Of a DNA stretch of 64,000 nt, positions 1 to 11,130 are shown piece by piece. How positions within the stretch are numbered: position 1 is the stretch's first letter; each line of letters starts with the position of its first letter. The stretch covers positions 19,078,001 through 19,142,000 of the forward strand of contig NC_081837.1 in NCBI RefSeq assembly GCF_030867095.1, given 5' to 3'. The stretch is from Alligator mississippiensis (lineage: Eukaryota; Chordata; Crocodylia; Alligatoridae). The notes under the pieces were generated by a model. That model made no database searches. It saw only the letters and a list, made by a program, of their open reading frames with translations, and was not told the origin of the DNA. The position numbers were made by a program, and so were the translations under genes.

Positions 1-1590
1 GAAAAAAACAGAGTCTGTCCGAGAAGTCACTGAAAGGTGGGCAGCAATGGGCTGCGACTGCTGCTTCTATGCTACGTTCTATTTTATTACCACCTCATCC
101 CCACCCCATTTGTGCAGCCCATGCTCCTGACTCTGCTGCCTGACACCTACATTGTAAGCCAGGCTATTCTCTCTGTGACTCGTCTATATTATGCCTCCAC
201 AATTCTTCATTATTACAAACCCTAGGTGTTCCTATTGTATAAATTAAAAATAATTAGGGGCCAACCCTTGGAGAAAGCTGTCGATCTGTGTGACCTGTAG
301 TACTGAGGCAGTCTCTGCTGAAATGGTGCAGGTTATGTAAGTTATGGGTTTATTCAGTAAATATCGGAAGTGTTCTGATAACGGCACTTATGGCACGTGA
401 ACCACCAGAAGAGGACTAAGCTACGGTGACACAAGACCAGAATATCCACCCACATGTTTAATAGGCTTTTTGATTCTGACCTAGCTTTGTAAAATTTACT
501 TATTCCCTCAGCATCACACCTTGACTAGACTGGCCTCATCTCTCCCAAGTGTCTAGATGTAGGGCATCCCTATAAAATACTGACACCCTGAGCAGGGATC
601 TTCTGTCCCTTCCTACCAGAACTGTCCTCCCTCTGTTCAGCTCTCTAAACCTGCTTATTTCCCTACCCCACTGCAAACAGGCCTTGTTCAGTCTCATGTG
701 CCACATAACTCTTCTGATTTCCTCTGCCTGAGAAGGTACGAGAAGCCTGGCAGAGATGCAGCTGAGCCCAGTCCTGCTGCCAGGCCAACTCAGACCAATT
801 CTGCCACTCTGTGTTTGTACGCTGTCCCTCAGCTGAAACCTGCATGGCAAGCATGTCTTTTTGGTGCATTTCCTTGCAATCCTGTATACTCGTATCTTTT
901 GATTTCCCCTTTGATAATGGCTACCCTTAAAAGAGATGGACGATAGGTAGGTGGAGATGGACCTCGGGGGGGAAATTACGGGTAGGTCCTCAGTTCTGAG
1001 GCAAGAAGGGAGGCTCTCTAGTTTCTTACCCCTGCCCTGGACTATAGCTCCAAGGTTCTCTATTTAATCTCACCCTGGCTCAAAGCTTGGCTTAGTTTTA
1101 ATTTATTCAACAAGCAGCCTGAGAGCTTTGAACACAGCATGTCAGAGTTATCTCACCTCACACTGAAAGGAAAAGGCCTCTGGAAATTTTGTGGTTATAA
1201 ATTTTGCCCAAATTCACCAAAAACAAATGTAATGCCAGAATCTACCTAACTTGGTAGAATCAATTGATGGATCACTCATATCAGCCGCACCACTTCCATG
1301 TGCGAGAGCTCCTCTGGGAGCAAACAGACAGGGCCATAGGGAGAAGCTCCAGTTCAGACTCTCCAGTCTGCTCACTCCCTACCCTGTCATTCCTCCTTGC
1401 TCGCTGTGCGTGAACCAGTGGTGCACTGGCAGGCAAGAGAGATTTGTCTTAACTCCCTCTGCAGTGGGCAGACTTGCATGTCCTCACAGGAACTTTGCTT
1501 TCCCGCACTGACAAGAATATCCTCAGTCCCCAGTGGAATCCCCACCCCACGCAGAGAAGCCAGTACAGTGTCCAGCTACATTTTTGATGC
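1..1590. other. No recognisable gene
   Basis: Moderately AT-rich sequence. The open frames are short and resemble no family I know. No RNA gene, no clear element end and no splice-consistent coding block was seen. It is treated as unannotated intergenic DNA left of the Ty3/gypsy fragment. Confidence 0.5.
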
Positions 1591-1594
1591 TTTA

Positions 1595-1646
1595 AAAATA
1601 GCAGTACCTCGTTCTTGATGAAAATAGCAGGACTTCGTTCTTGATG
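1595..1646. repeat. 26-bp tandem duplication
   Basis: Two adjacent copies of a 26-bp unit (1595-1620 and 1621-1646) beginning AAAATAGCAG and ending TTCTTGATG, differing at about two bases. It lies directly left of the recognisable Ty3/gypsy coding remnant. Confidence 0.8.
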
Positions 1647-1649
1647 AAT

Positions 1650-3365
1650 ATAAAGTAAAATGTTCTCCTGCCCCACAAACCTGGAACCAGTGGCTGAGGT
1701 TCCTTTGGGGCCCATTTATGCACTCTGAGCTGGAGATAAGCATACTGGGGGAATATATCCAGGAAAATCTAGACAAAGGATTTATCCACCCACCCATCCA
1801 GGTCTCCAGCTGGGGCTCTAATCTTCTTTGTTCCTAAGAGGAGGGATCCCTCCACCTCTGTGTGCATTATAGAGCGTTTCACAGCGCAACTAGCCACAAT
1901 TGTTATCCACTGTTCCTTATGAATGAACTTTTTAAGCAGCTCAGACTGGCCACAATATTTTCTAAGTTAGATTTACAAGGGTCCCTGTTGCAGGGCACTG
2001 TTGGTGCCTGCTAAGATCAGAGCAAAACAGCCAGCAGGTGCTTGATTGTGGCAGCCAATTTTTAGATCCCTGGCTGCCTATGTAAATAGAATAGTTGGCT
2101 GCTGGCAGGCAGGCAGCAACATTGCCTGGCTGCTAGTATCACCTTGGAGGTAAGGGAGGAGCTGTAGGGGATGGCTAGGAGGCTCCTGGTCCTGGGCATG
2201 ACCTAAAACTGCACCCTGCCGGGAGTGTGTGGCCTGGTGGGGCTTTCAGTGGCAAGGGAGCCCCCAGAAAATGCCAGGCCAATTACCACCCCGGTGAAAG
2301 GTGGGTTGGGGTACCTTAATAACCCTAGCTCCCACAACTGGGTGGGTTACCCCATAAAAGGGTCAGGAAGGTGAACCTGAGAGAGAGGGCTATAGACTCA
2401 TAAGCCTGATTTGGACTCCCTTGACTGGTCAATGATGGGGCCTGGACCAGAAGGGTCGAAGGGCCAGGGCCCACCACGGGGCATGCCCAGAGCTGAGGGG
2501 CTGGGGTCCTGAATGGCCTTGGAGGTGAGGCTAGGGCCTGTGTGGCCAAAGGTCCTGTGGGGACCATGCCCGAGAGGGGAAATAGCTTCAGGGAGCTAGG
2601 TAGCTTGAATGAAGGCGGGGTAGGCCGCCGGAATGGAGGGATCTTAGAGGGGTCCTGATTGGAGGATTCTGGGGCCCAGTGTGGGGCTGGTGAGATTAAC
2701 ATCAGCGGATGCCATTGGCAAGGCATGGGCTGTGGTGTAGGGGAGGAAGAGAGCTGTAGATAGCGCCCCCTGGCATCAGGGCAAGAAATGGGCACCCTCC
2801 CACTTAATTAACAACGTACTTAAATGTCATCAAGGTGTGATGGGTGAGAAAGCAGGCGGTTGGCCCAGAACAGGTGGGCGGGGCATTAGTAGATCGACCC
2901 CCCAGAAGACCCCCTGTTACAGGCCCACAATTTAGTCTGAATACAAGAGAGAGACAAATGGAAAACCATTTTTTTGACCTGTTATGGGCATTTTGAATAT
3001 ATGGTCATGCCTTTTTTGGCTTTGTAATATCTCTGCTGTATTCCAGCATTTTGCTAATGGCAATTTTTGGGGCATGCTGGATCAGTTTGTCATAATCTAC
3101 CTAGACAACATTTAATTTTGTTTCTGATGACCCAACCCATCACGTAGACAGGTTTTACAGAGGCCCCAGGAAAACCATTTATATGCCAAGCTCAAGAAAT
3201 GTGAATTTGATAAAACCTCAACTGAATTTCTGGGATATATCATTTCTCCCAAGGGTCTGACCATGGACCCACACATGATAATTGCAGTCATCGAGTGAGT
3301 CACCGCACAAGAGGGAACAGCAACGTTTCCTAAGGCTTACTCATTTCTATAGACATTTTATATGG
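1650..3365 (+). mobile_element. Broken Ty3/gypsy retrotransposon, reverse transcriptase part, split by an LTR
   Basis: Fossil LTR retrotransposon of the Ty3/gypsy group. The left part (about 1680-1985) translates to the region before the reverse transcriptase fingers, with a recognisable FGPIYALSELE-like stretch and a KGFI motif. The right part (about 2925-3365) covers the palm and the region after it, including a YLDN remnant of the YxDD site and an EFLGYIIS-like motif. A separate LTR sits between the two parts. No gag, integrase or own LTR was recognised. The copy is old and carries several breaks. The right side runs into a hAT-like end fragment near 3390. Confidence 0.75.
1986..2921. mobile_element. 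Solo LTR-like insertion inside the Ty3/gypsy remnant
   Basis: The segment begins TGTTGCAGGG and ends CCCTGTTACA, which are imperfect inverted ends of the TG...CA type. It separates two collinear parts of a Ty3/gypsy reverse transcriptase. The flanking pentamers are GTCCC (1981-1985) and GGCCC (2922-2926), a 4-of-5 match, as expected for an aged 5-bp target duplication. Length is 936 bp. The minus-strand open frame at 2325-2795 has no known relative and is likely incidental. Ty3/gypsy is the likely group, from the ends only. Confidence 0.6.
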
Positions 3366-3387
3366 GGGTTTTCACACCTTAGCCCAG

Positions 3388-3620
3388 AGGTGGGCTATTA
3401 TTTGACCTGAGGGCCACATAGGGAGTCTTGATCAGCTGTTGTGGGCCAAGTCAGCACCGCCACTTACCTCCCTCCTCCCCAACAACTCACCAAAACTCCC
3501 TATTTGGCTGTGAGTGGGTAGGAGTGGCGTGGGAGGGGCAGAAGAGGCTGGGGTCACATGTTCCTGCCCTCTGGGGTACATGTACATGTGCTTGCAAACC
3601 ATCAGGTGCTGCTCTACATC
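3388..3620. mobile_element. hAT-type nonautonomous element fragment
   Basis: The left part reads CAGAGGTGGGCTATTATTT, close to the CAGGGGCAGGCAATTATTTT end of the complete element at 12197-12382. A matching right end was not found, so the right border is only approximate. Confidence 0.4.
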
Positions 3621-3635
3621 CCTCACCTCCAGTTT

Positions 3636-4672
3636 CATAGATTTCATAGACATTAGGGATGGGAGGGACCTCGAAAGAAAGAGTCCAGCTCCCTGCCCTA
3701 GGGGCAGAAGTCACCTAGAGTCAAAGGGTCCCAGCAAGATAAGCGTCCAAACGTTTCTTGAAAGTGTCCAGAGTTGGTGCTTGCACCACCTCTGGGGGGA
3801 GTCTATTCCAGGCCTTGGGGGCTCAGACAGTAAAGAAGTTTTTCCTTATGTTCAGCCTAAAATGATCTTGGAGGAGTTTGTGACTTTTGGACCTTGTCTT
3901 AGTTGGAGTGCTCTAGTGAACAGGCATTGCCCCAGATCCTGATGCACACCCCTGATGTACTTATAGGCTGCCACCAGGTCACCCTGGAACCTGTGTTTTT
4001 TCAGGCTGAAGAGTCCCATGGCTCTCAGCCTCTCTTCATAAGGCCTGTTCTCTTGCCTTCTGATCATGTGCGTGGCTCTCCTCTGGACTCTTTCAAGCTT
4101 CTTCACATCCATCTTGAATTGTGGATCCCAAAATTGGATGTAGTACTCCAGCTGCGGCCTCACCAAGGCCAAGTACAGTGGGAGGATGACATCCTGAGAT
4201 TTACTTGAGAAGCATCTATGGATGCAAGCCAGAGTTTTGTTCGCTTTACCAGCTGTGACATCACTGGTGGCTCATGTTCATCTTGTGGTCAATCATGACC
4301 CCCAAGTCCCTTTTGGCCGTGGTGCTAGCAAGTGTAGCACTGCTGAGCCTATAAGCGTGATGCGGTTCCCCTCCACCCCCCAAGGTGGAGTACATTTATA
4401 CATATTGAATGTCATCAGGGTTTTATCTGCCCACTTTCTAAGCCTATCAAGGTCAGCCTGGATCACCAGCCTATCCTCGGATGTGGATGCTCTACTCCAA
4501 AATTTAGGGTCATCAGCAAACTTGGCCAGTCTGCTTCTGACACCAGTGTCCAGATCATTAATAAAGACATTGAAGAGTACAGGTCCCAGGATGGAGCCTT
4601 GGGGGACAGCACTGGTCACGAAGCTCCATGATGATTCACTTCCATCAGCTACAACTCTCCGGGTCCTACCAG
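3636..4672 (-). mobile_element. CR1 LINE fragment (reverse transcriptase and 3' end)
   Basis: Minus-strand CR1-type non-LTR retrotransposon. The 3' terminus near 3636 shows the repeated TTTCATAGAT tail. Reading leftwards, the conceptual protein contains the conserved 3' block LVRPQLEYYIQFWDPQF, then KLERVQRRAT. Further upstream at about 4300-4650 is the reverse transcriptase palm with VPQGSILGPVLFNVFINDL, and the YxDD position is altered to FADD. At least one frame change separates the palm block (4293-4670) from the C-terminal block (3852-4172). It is a 5'-truncated, inactive copy. Its left neighbour on the element's own strand is the foldback at 4675-5115. Confidence 0.9.
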
Positions 4673-4674
4673 TT

Positions 4675-5115
4675 CTGGGATCTGGGGCTGGAGCTCCACA
4701 CACCTGCCGGAAGTGGTGTAGTGCAGTGCAGCAGGAGTAAGAGGAGGAGCTGCTGCTGGAGTTGGGGGATGAGAAGCAGCACCTGGCTGGCAGCAGCCAC
4801 CCTGAGAACAGCCTACTGGAAGCTGCTCCTGCTTCTGCTCCTGCACATGGGGCTCCAGCTCCCAGAAAGGCAGGCAAGAGCTGGGGCAGGAGCCACCTGG
4901 CTGAAGCTGCTCACCCTCACACCCGGAATGGTGTGGCGCAGCACGGTGTAGGGGCAGGAGGAGAAGCAGCTTCCAGTGGCTGTTCTCAGTGACTGCAGCT
5001 GGACAGGTGCTGCTCTGCACCCTCCTCCAGCAGCAGCTCCTCCTCTTGCACCTGCCCCACCATGCCATGCTGCTCCCAGCAGGTGTGCAGAGCTCTAGCT
5101 CCAGATCCCAGCTGC
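4675..5115. repeat. Large GC-rich inverted repeat (foldback element)
   Basis: The left arm starts near 4676 with CTGGGATCTGGGGCTGGAGC and the right arm ends near 5112 with CTCTAGCTCCAGATCCCAG. The two arms match in inverted orientation over roughly 200 bp with scattered mismatches (for example TGAGAACAGCC in one and GGCTGTTCTCA in the other). The centre of symmetry is near 4895. It abuts the upstream end of a CR1 reverse transcriptase block. It looks like a foldback MITE or an inverted duplication. The long open frames here are by-products of GC-rich CTG/CAG-like sequence. Confidence 0.75.
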
Positions 5116-5790
5116 CTTTCACCAGCAAAAAGGGAATATCATATCAATACAAAGGAAATATAGTACAGGTCAAAAAATCAAATATTAAGTTTGATTAACA
5201 CGCCTGACCTCTGAGAAACTCCAAGGAATTGGTAGGTATTGGTGCTAGAGATTCCATAGTGCCTTCTGGTATGCAAAATGGTGAAATAAAAATTAAATTT
5301 CAGAGCTGTTCACACATTCAGAAAAAATAACAATAAAAAGCAGGATGAAGGAAAGCTCAATAGAGACATAAGGAGGGATAAAATGGGTGAATGTTAAGAG
5401 ATACCTACTGCCTATTGTAATCAGGTGACATATTATATTTTTCTCACATAGACGTCCCCAAATTCAATATTTACCTTGTTTTTGAAAGGAAAAGGAAGAA
5501 AAGAGGTTGTTTCTGAGTTATAGCTATGGAGAGCAGGGACAGAGCCTAATCTTTACTCTGTTGAAAGTGTCACTAACAGAGACCATGCCATGCAGGAGCA
5601 GTTAAAGTGAGAGGAGATAACTGAACACTCCACTATTCCCATCTTTTTCCAACATTGCACCTAGATGCCCAGAGGTCCTTCCTGCAGAGAGAACTTAATG
5701 CTGGACCAGGGCTCTGAATGGGTCAGGCCTCCCCTCAGGTCTCTCCCCATTCCAGAGAGCAGAAAGCTCTTTATAGCCTTCTTGACTATG
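5116..5790. other. No recognisable gene
   Basis: AT-rich sequence between the foldback and a hAT-type fragment. No coding block, splice-consistent exon or RNA gene was recognised. Confidence 0.45.
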
Positions 5791-5794
5791 GAAG

Positions 5795-6022
5795 AATAAT
5801 AGAGCAATTCTTCTGATGCAAAGAACTCAGAAAGATCCCAACAGGGCAGAATGTTTTTGACACTGCAGATTCCTTTTTGAAGTCTCTGGATTTATCTTGT
5901 GAATCATGTGTACATGTTTGCACACCTAACAGTGCTGATTCTGCGAGGCTTCCCATGGCACCTATAAAAAGGCTGCATGACACCCAGGATGTTGCAGCAC
6001 CCTGCTTGAAAATAATTGTTCT
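5795..6022. mobile_element. hAT-type MITE fragment
   Basis: Shares a long stretch with the complete element at 40216-40508: a GAACTC..AAAGA..CCAACAGG block, then CAGAATG, a run ending in a TTTGCACACCTAACAGTGC-like stretch, and a right end of CACCCTGCTTGAAAAT. The left terminus is missing or unrecognisable. Confidence 0.6.
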
Positions 6023-6089
6023 AGAGACAAATCACACAGACACATTTCCTTTGATTCTTTCCCAGGCATGGATAATGGTTTTTCATATA

Positions 6090-6765
6090 GTTTCATAGTT
6101 GGTAGGGTCAGAAGGGACCTGAGGAGATCATCTAGTCCAACCCCCTGCCGTGGCAGGAAAGAGTACTGGGGTCAAACAACCCCGGCCAGATGTTCATCCA
6201 GCCTTTTTTTAAAGACCCCCAGGGTAGGAGCCAGCACCACTTCTTTTGGAAGTTGGTTCCAGGTCCTAGCCGCCCTGACAGTGAAATAGTGCCTCCTGAT
6301 GTCTAGCCTGAAACTACCCTCCGCTAGCTTGTGTCCGTTGTTTCTTGTAACTCCCGGGATTACTCGGGGGAACAGGGACTCTCCCATGCCTGCTGGTCCC
6401 CCTTGACTAGTTTGTAGACTGCCACTAGATCCCCTCTCAGCCTTCTCTTGTGGAGTCTGAACAGGTTCAGGTCCCTCTTCCTCTCCTCATAGGGCCTGCC
6501 CTGCTGCCCCCTGATCATGCGGGTGGCCCTCCTTTGGCCCCTCTCCATATTGGCCACATCCCTCCTGAAGTGCGGCGCCCAGAACTGGACACAGTACTCC
6601 AGCTGCGGCCTGACCAGTGCCACATAGAGTGGGAGGATCACCTCCTTGGACCTGCTTGAGATGCATCTGTGGATGCACGACAAGGTATGGTTGGCCTTCC
6701 TGACCACGTCCCCACTTTGTCGGCCAATGTTCATTGTGACATCAATGATGACTCCAAGATCCTTT
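6090..6765 (-). mobile_element. CR1 LINE fragment (3' part)
   Basis: Minus-strand CR1 copy. The 3' end near 6090-6150 carries the typical AGGGTCAGAAGGGACCT block. The protein reads in two frames: 6360-6734, with CIHRCISSRS, LVRPQLEYCVQFWAPHF and RMIRGQQGRPYEERK, and 6172-6387, with GHKLAEGSFRLDIRRHYF and RTWNQLPKEVV. One frame change therefore separates the blocks. The copy is 5'-truncated near 6765. It differs from the copy at 3.6-4.7 kb and probably belongs to a different CR1 subfamily. Confidence 0.9.
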
Positions 6766-6794
6766 TAAGGGAGACATATCTTTTTGATCATTTT

Positions 6795-6955
6795 AGGAAC
6801 AGGATGCCCAAAGAATAGGATCACCCAGAGGCACCCCTTGGAAATTGCCAGTTCTTAGCTTTTCAGTCAAGAAAGGAGTGAAAGGTAAGAACTGGCAATT
6901 TCCAAGGGCTGCCTTAACTCTGCAAATGTTGAGAAGCACTGCTCTACAGGTTGAA
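6795..6955. mobile_element. Rearranged hAT-type MITE forming a perfect hairpin
   Basis: Parts match the family seen at 10139-10438 and 40216-40508. A perfect 23-bp inverted repeat (arms 6835-6857 and 6886-6908, 28-nt loop) begins with CCCTTGGAAATTGCCAG. Other copies carry only one of these arms, so an inverted duplication within the element is inferred. The right end reads GAGAAGCACTGCTCT, as in related hAT ends. Confidence 0.6.
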
Positions 6956-6959
6956 CCAA

Positions 6960-8415
6960 AGCACTTTGGACTTTATACTGTGAACCTTCACTGCCTGAAC
7001 TAACCCCCCCTGTTGTGTAACAGATAGAAAAGGTCAGAATATTTTCATCAAAGCACAGGTTTTCATCAGACAAAAAAAGTTGTTTCAATGGCCTGGAATA
7101 GTGTGCTAAATAGTATTGATTTTGAAGAAAATCCTAGTGGGGGAAAAATTCTGTTTCATTTTGTCAAATTCTGACTTTTGGCTTTAGAATTGTGTTCATT
7201 TGTTTCAGGTTATCTTAGTCTTTTAGATTTATATTTATTACTGATATTGTATCAATGCTAGTGCAATTTTAATTTCAGAAGCATTGATGTCAGCTGCTAT
7301 TTTTGTACCTATTGAAACATTTTGATTTACAAAACAAGATAATTCCTGTCCCTGTTACAATGAAATAGCTTAATCTGGATCTTAATGCTGTGCGGTTAGA
7401 ACAACCAACACAAACCCATGTAGATTAACCAGTACCAACAATGACTGAAAGGAACTTATCTTTGGCTGAAAATGCAGAAGTGCAATGTTTATTTCTTTAT
7501 TCCTTAGATTTAGAAGGAATCCCAAGAAGGCTTGCAGTGGCTCACAATAACAGGAAAAAAAACGCCACTATACATACAGAATAACCTTATGCACAAAGAG
7601 AAATAGGAAACATTCATCTTGGTGAAGTAACATTTTGTTTAGCAGGAGCCTGTTTGGGTTTCACTTTAGCAGATTCAAACACCAAACTAGGGAAACTGGG
7701 ACAATTTCCTGATCTTACCCTGTTAATAAAAAGAAGCAGATTTTCTCTAGTGAGTTGAACTGTTTCAGTTTAGGTGCCCAACTTGCGACCTCTTCAAGAA
7801 GCCATGAACCTGTTGGCTCTTAGCAACTAACTGCCCAGCTGCCTGGTCACTTGTGAAAATCTCTGTGGAGTGCAGGAGCCGGCTACTTGGCTAACAGAAG
7901 AGTTCAGAAAACTCTACTGATTGCATGGGATTTGCTCCACATGAACATCAACCTACATGTCCTTTCTGTTAGAGCAGGTCAAATGACACCTTTAAAGCAA
8001 CTCTCCTCCATTCAAAATGAGACGTTTTCCACACCTGCAGAGGATTAGATGCACAGGATGGGCTCAGTGAGCTCTTGTCTTCCCCTAACTTGACAGCTCT
8101 CAGCGTTAAAAAGGTATTGTGACTTCCTGAGGCTGCAGTGCAAGACATACAACTTTGAAGAACCCTTCACTTTTCTCGGCTTCACCTGTGTCCAGGTAGT
8201 GAAACAAGTCCTCTCAGTTTTGGATTTCCACATCTTTCCTCTCAGTGTAGACTGAACCTCCCTTAGCATCAATAATATCTCCTGTCTCTGCTGGGGTTAC
8301 CTCAAAGTAGTTGCCTTGATACAACCAGGTGTACTACCATGAACACCTGAAAAAGGAAGTGGTCTCATATCAGGCTCTGTTGGCTCCTAATACCTGGTAT
8401 GAATTGCTTGTCTTT
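6960..8415. other. No recognisable gene
   Basis: Ordinary intergenic sequence of mixed composition. Short open frames on either strand show no domain or family pattern, and I saw no clear repeat borders. Confidence 0.4.
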
Positions 8416-8426
8416 CTAGCCTAGCA

Positions 8427-8707
8427 CAGGGGCTGGCAACCTTTTCCAAGCTATGGGCCAGAAGAACCGATTCCAGCCCAGCATTGGCCAGTTGGTGTTA
8501 GTGGCATGGGGGCTTTCCCGGCACCTCTACCGAGCTACGCAGCTGGGCGCTGCACCTGCACCACTGCCGCTTTTCCTAGCTCCCCACTCCCTGGCTGCAG
8601 TGCCAGGGGAACTGCACCAGGGCTAGGAGCTGGCAGCTGCTTGTGATACTGCTGCTGCCGCTTCCCTCTATGAATCCAGCCTGTGGGCTGTCCACCGCTG
8701 ACCCCTG
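8427..8707. mobile_element. hAT-type nonautonomous element
   Basis: A 281-bp element starting CAGGGGCTGGCAACC and ending GCTGACCCCTG, so the ends are inverted relative to one another. Flanking octamers are GCCTAGCA (8419-8426) and GCCTAGTG (8708-8715), a 6-of-8 match as expected for an aged hAT target duplication. The interior is GC-rich and noncoding. Confidence 0.7.
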
Positions 8708-8719
8708 GCCTAGTGCATT

Positions 8720-9700
8720 CCTCTGAAGATATTTTGGAGTGGATAGTGTCACAGGATGACCGGTTGCAGGGGTTGGAAAGAGACCTTGTTAGGTTATTGT
8801 CAGGGACGGGAGATGTTTGTTGTGTTGGGCAGAGGAAGAGGCAGACTTCTGGGCTGGTGGTCAACATCTACGTTGGGAAAGCCCCCGTTAATGGTGAGTC
8901 AGAAGCACACAGAGATAAGGAAGGCTGCCTTTTTCAGAACAACTGGAGAATCCTATTTTTAGTGGACTTGGATGCCTAAGTGACTCTGTGGAAGTCCCAG
9001 AAAATCAGTAACGCTTTTTAGGAAACAGTTAGAATCAGGTTTGGACTGGTCCTTAAAGGTTCAGGAAACAACCTTTCCCAATTTCCAGCTTTTGGCCTGG
9101 CACCAACAGCACTCCTTTAAAGTGACAGCCTCAGATCCAGACATCAAGGGAGGCACAGGGATTTCTGATGATTCACGACTGTGCTCAATAGCGCCAGGAG
9201 AAAAGTAAGAAGCAAACTCAGTAAGGATCTTACGCCTTGTACAATGTTATTCCATTTTCCTGCTGCTAACATGCTGAATTATTGGGGGTAAACTAATTAA
9301 GTCTTTGCAGGTTGTCTAGGAATGGTCCCCGAAGAGGTAATACTCTCCTCCTTTTTCAGCCATATCAGTTTGGTTAAGTGGCCAGTAATCAATGCACGAC
9401 CACAATTAACACCATTATAAAATGCTCTTTTACAGCACCTGTTTCTAATGGACAGCTTGTTCACTGGTGGGTGAGAGAATTCAGCTATTCATCATGCCTG
9501 CCCAGGCTGCTGGGTACATAATTTAATCTGTTCTGAAATACCTCCTTGATTGAGAAGCGCTATGTCCATGTTACAGCTCTAATCTGCTCTGAGTGAAAGG
9601 GCTAAGTGATGCATCCTGCCAGCATGTCGCACAGTGTAAATCTGGATTCAGTGCTGTAAAGTCATTTAGTGCAGCAATAGAGTTGAATTCAGGCATGACT
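8720..9700. other. No recognisable gene
   Basis: Two overlapping open frames begin near 8683-8756, but neither resembles a known family and neither is flanked by convincing splice sites. Nothing else was recognised. Confidence 0.4.
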
Positions 9701-9702
9701 CA

Positions 9703-9840
9703 GAATCATAAAAAGTGGGGTTGGAAGGGACTTGGGAGATCATTCAGTTCAACCCCCTGCTCAAAGTAGGACCATCCCCAACTAAATCATCCCAGCCAAG
9801 GCCTTGTCTACCCATGTCTTAAAAACTCAGCTCAGGACAG
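9703..9840 (-). mobile_element. CR1 LINE 3' end fragment
   Basis: Short minus-strand CR1 tail. It contains GTTGGAAGGGACTTGGGAGA followed by a TTCAACCCCCTGCTC-like block and GCCAAGGCCTTGTCTACC, typical of the 3' untranslated end of CR1. No coding part is present. Confidence 0.75.
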
Positions 9841-10138
9841 GATACGGCTCTTTGACTGAGAATGCCAAAATGACTAGTGAGTGTGACTGTCGCAATGTTT
9901 GGGTGCCTGGACAGTGAGACAAGCCAGTCTTCTGTGTTTGCAAGCGCATATTTGTCCAAAAGTATGCACAGGAATTTCCACGCTAGCCCCTCTCACACGC
10001 TGTACCTAACTGGACTCGTCAAAAGTAACATCATGTTAATGTCCTCAGTAACTGTATCAGGAGGCTTTCAAGGGAGTGAGAGAAAGCTTAGTGTGTTTTC
10101 TCTTTTGGGTGAGAAATGATTCTTGCACGACTAGTTAG

Positions 10139-10438
10139 ACCAGTTATTCTCAAGCAGGGTGCTGAGGCAATACTAGCCTCAGGAATCCTTTCAAAGGTGC
10201 CATAGCACCTGTGCAATATTAGCACACTTAGGTGTGCAAGCACCTGTATGATTCATGAGATAAATTCAAGATATTTCAAATGGGAATCCATAGTGTAAAA
10301 CATGACCTGTTATGGTCTTTCTGAGTTTTTTGCACCCGAATTGCTCTATTATTTTTCCATAGTCAAGAAACAAGTGAAACTTAAGAGCTGGCATTTTCCA
10401 AGGGATGACGTAATGTCTAACTCTATGTCCTAAGAAGT
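10139..10438. mobile_element. hAT-type MITE copy
   Basis: A near full-length copy, in the opposite orientation, of the family at 40216-40508. Its left end TTCTCAAGCAGGGTGCTGAG corresponds to the right end of the other copy. A shared inner block is CAAGAAACAAGTGAAA, followed by GAGCTGGCATTTTCCAAGG. No clear target duplication was seen, so borders are good to about 10 bp. Confidence 0.6.
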
Positions 10439-10439
10439 A

Positions 10440-11125
10440 TAGAGTTCAACATATTGCTTAGCCTTCCAATGTCATGCTCCTTGCCGTGGAAACTGCAACC
10501 ACAGAAGATCTTTACTTCTGTATAGCATGTTCATCCCTAGATGTGTAGCTAGATCTAGAAGTAAAAAGAGACTGTGTGCAAAGGAGGACAAAGAGACTGA
10601 AGACCTGCTTCAGCAGGCACTTCTCTTGGGACAGCTTCAGTCAGTGTAATGCCATTTCTGGGTTCTAGAGAGAACTGCTGGCTGATGGGAGCAGTTTGTG
10701 CTGCAGATAGGGATGTTTAATGGTGACTGATGAATATCAGGCTAACAAAAGTATTTTCCTGGAGATCAGCAGAAGCAGCACAGCAACAGGAGACCTCCTT
10801 TCCTGTTCAGAAACGTACTGCTATCAGGATCTGGAAACTTGCAATCCCCCACCATTATCAGTCAGTTCTTAATTAATTTGGAGTCAGCAGTTCATTGTTG
10901 AGGTTCCTGTGGTGGTGGTTTGTGTTGCTATTGAAAGGGTAGGTTCACTGCACATTAGAGTGTCTTGTGTCTGAAATGAATGGTGTCTCCTAAAATCCAG
11001 TAAAGGTAAATGCAAGCTTGTAGCAATGAACAAGGATCGTCTTACTAAGAATAATGTACACCTAAATATCTACATGTATCCCTGTAACCTGCAAATCCCC
11101 ACCAGATTTCATACACAATATGCAA
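10440..11125. other. No recognisable gene
   Basis: No coding block, RNA gene or clear element end was recognised between the hAT copy and the solo LTR. Confidence 0.4.
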
Positions 11126-11130
11126 AATCT

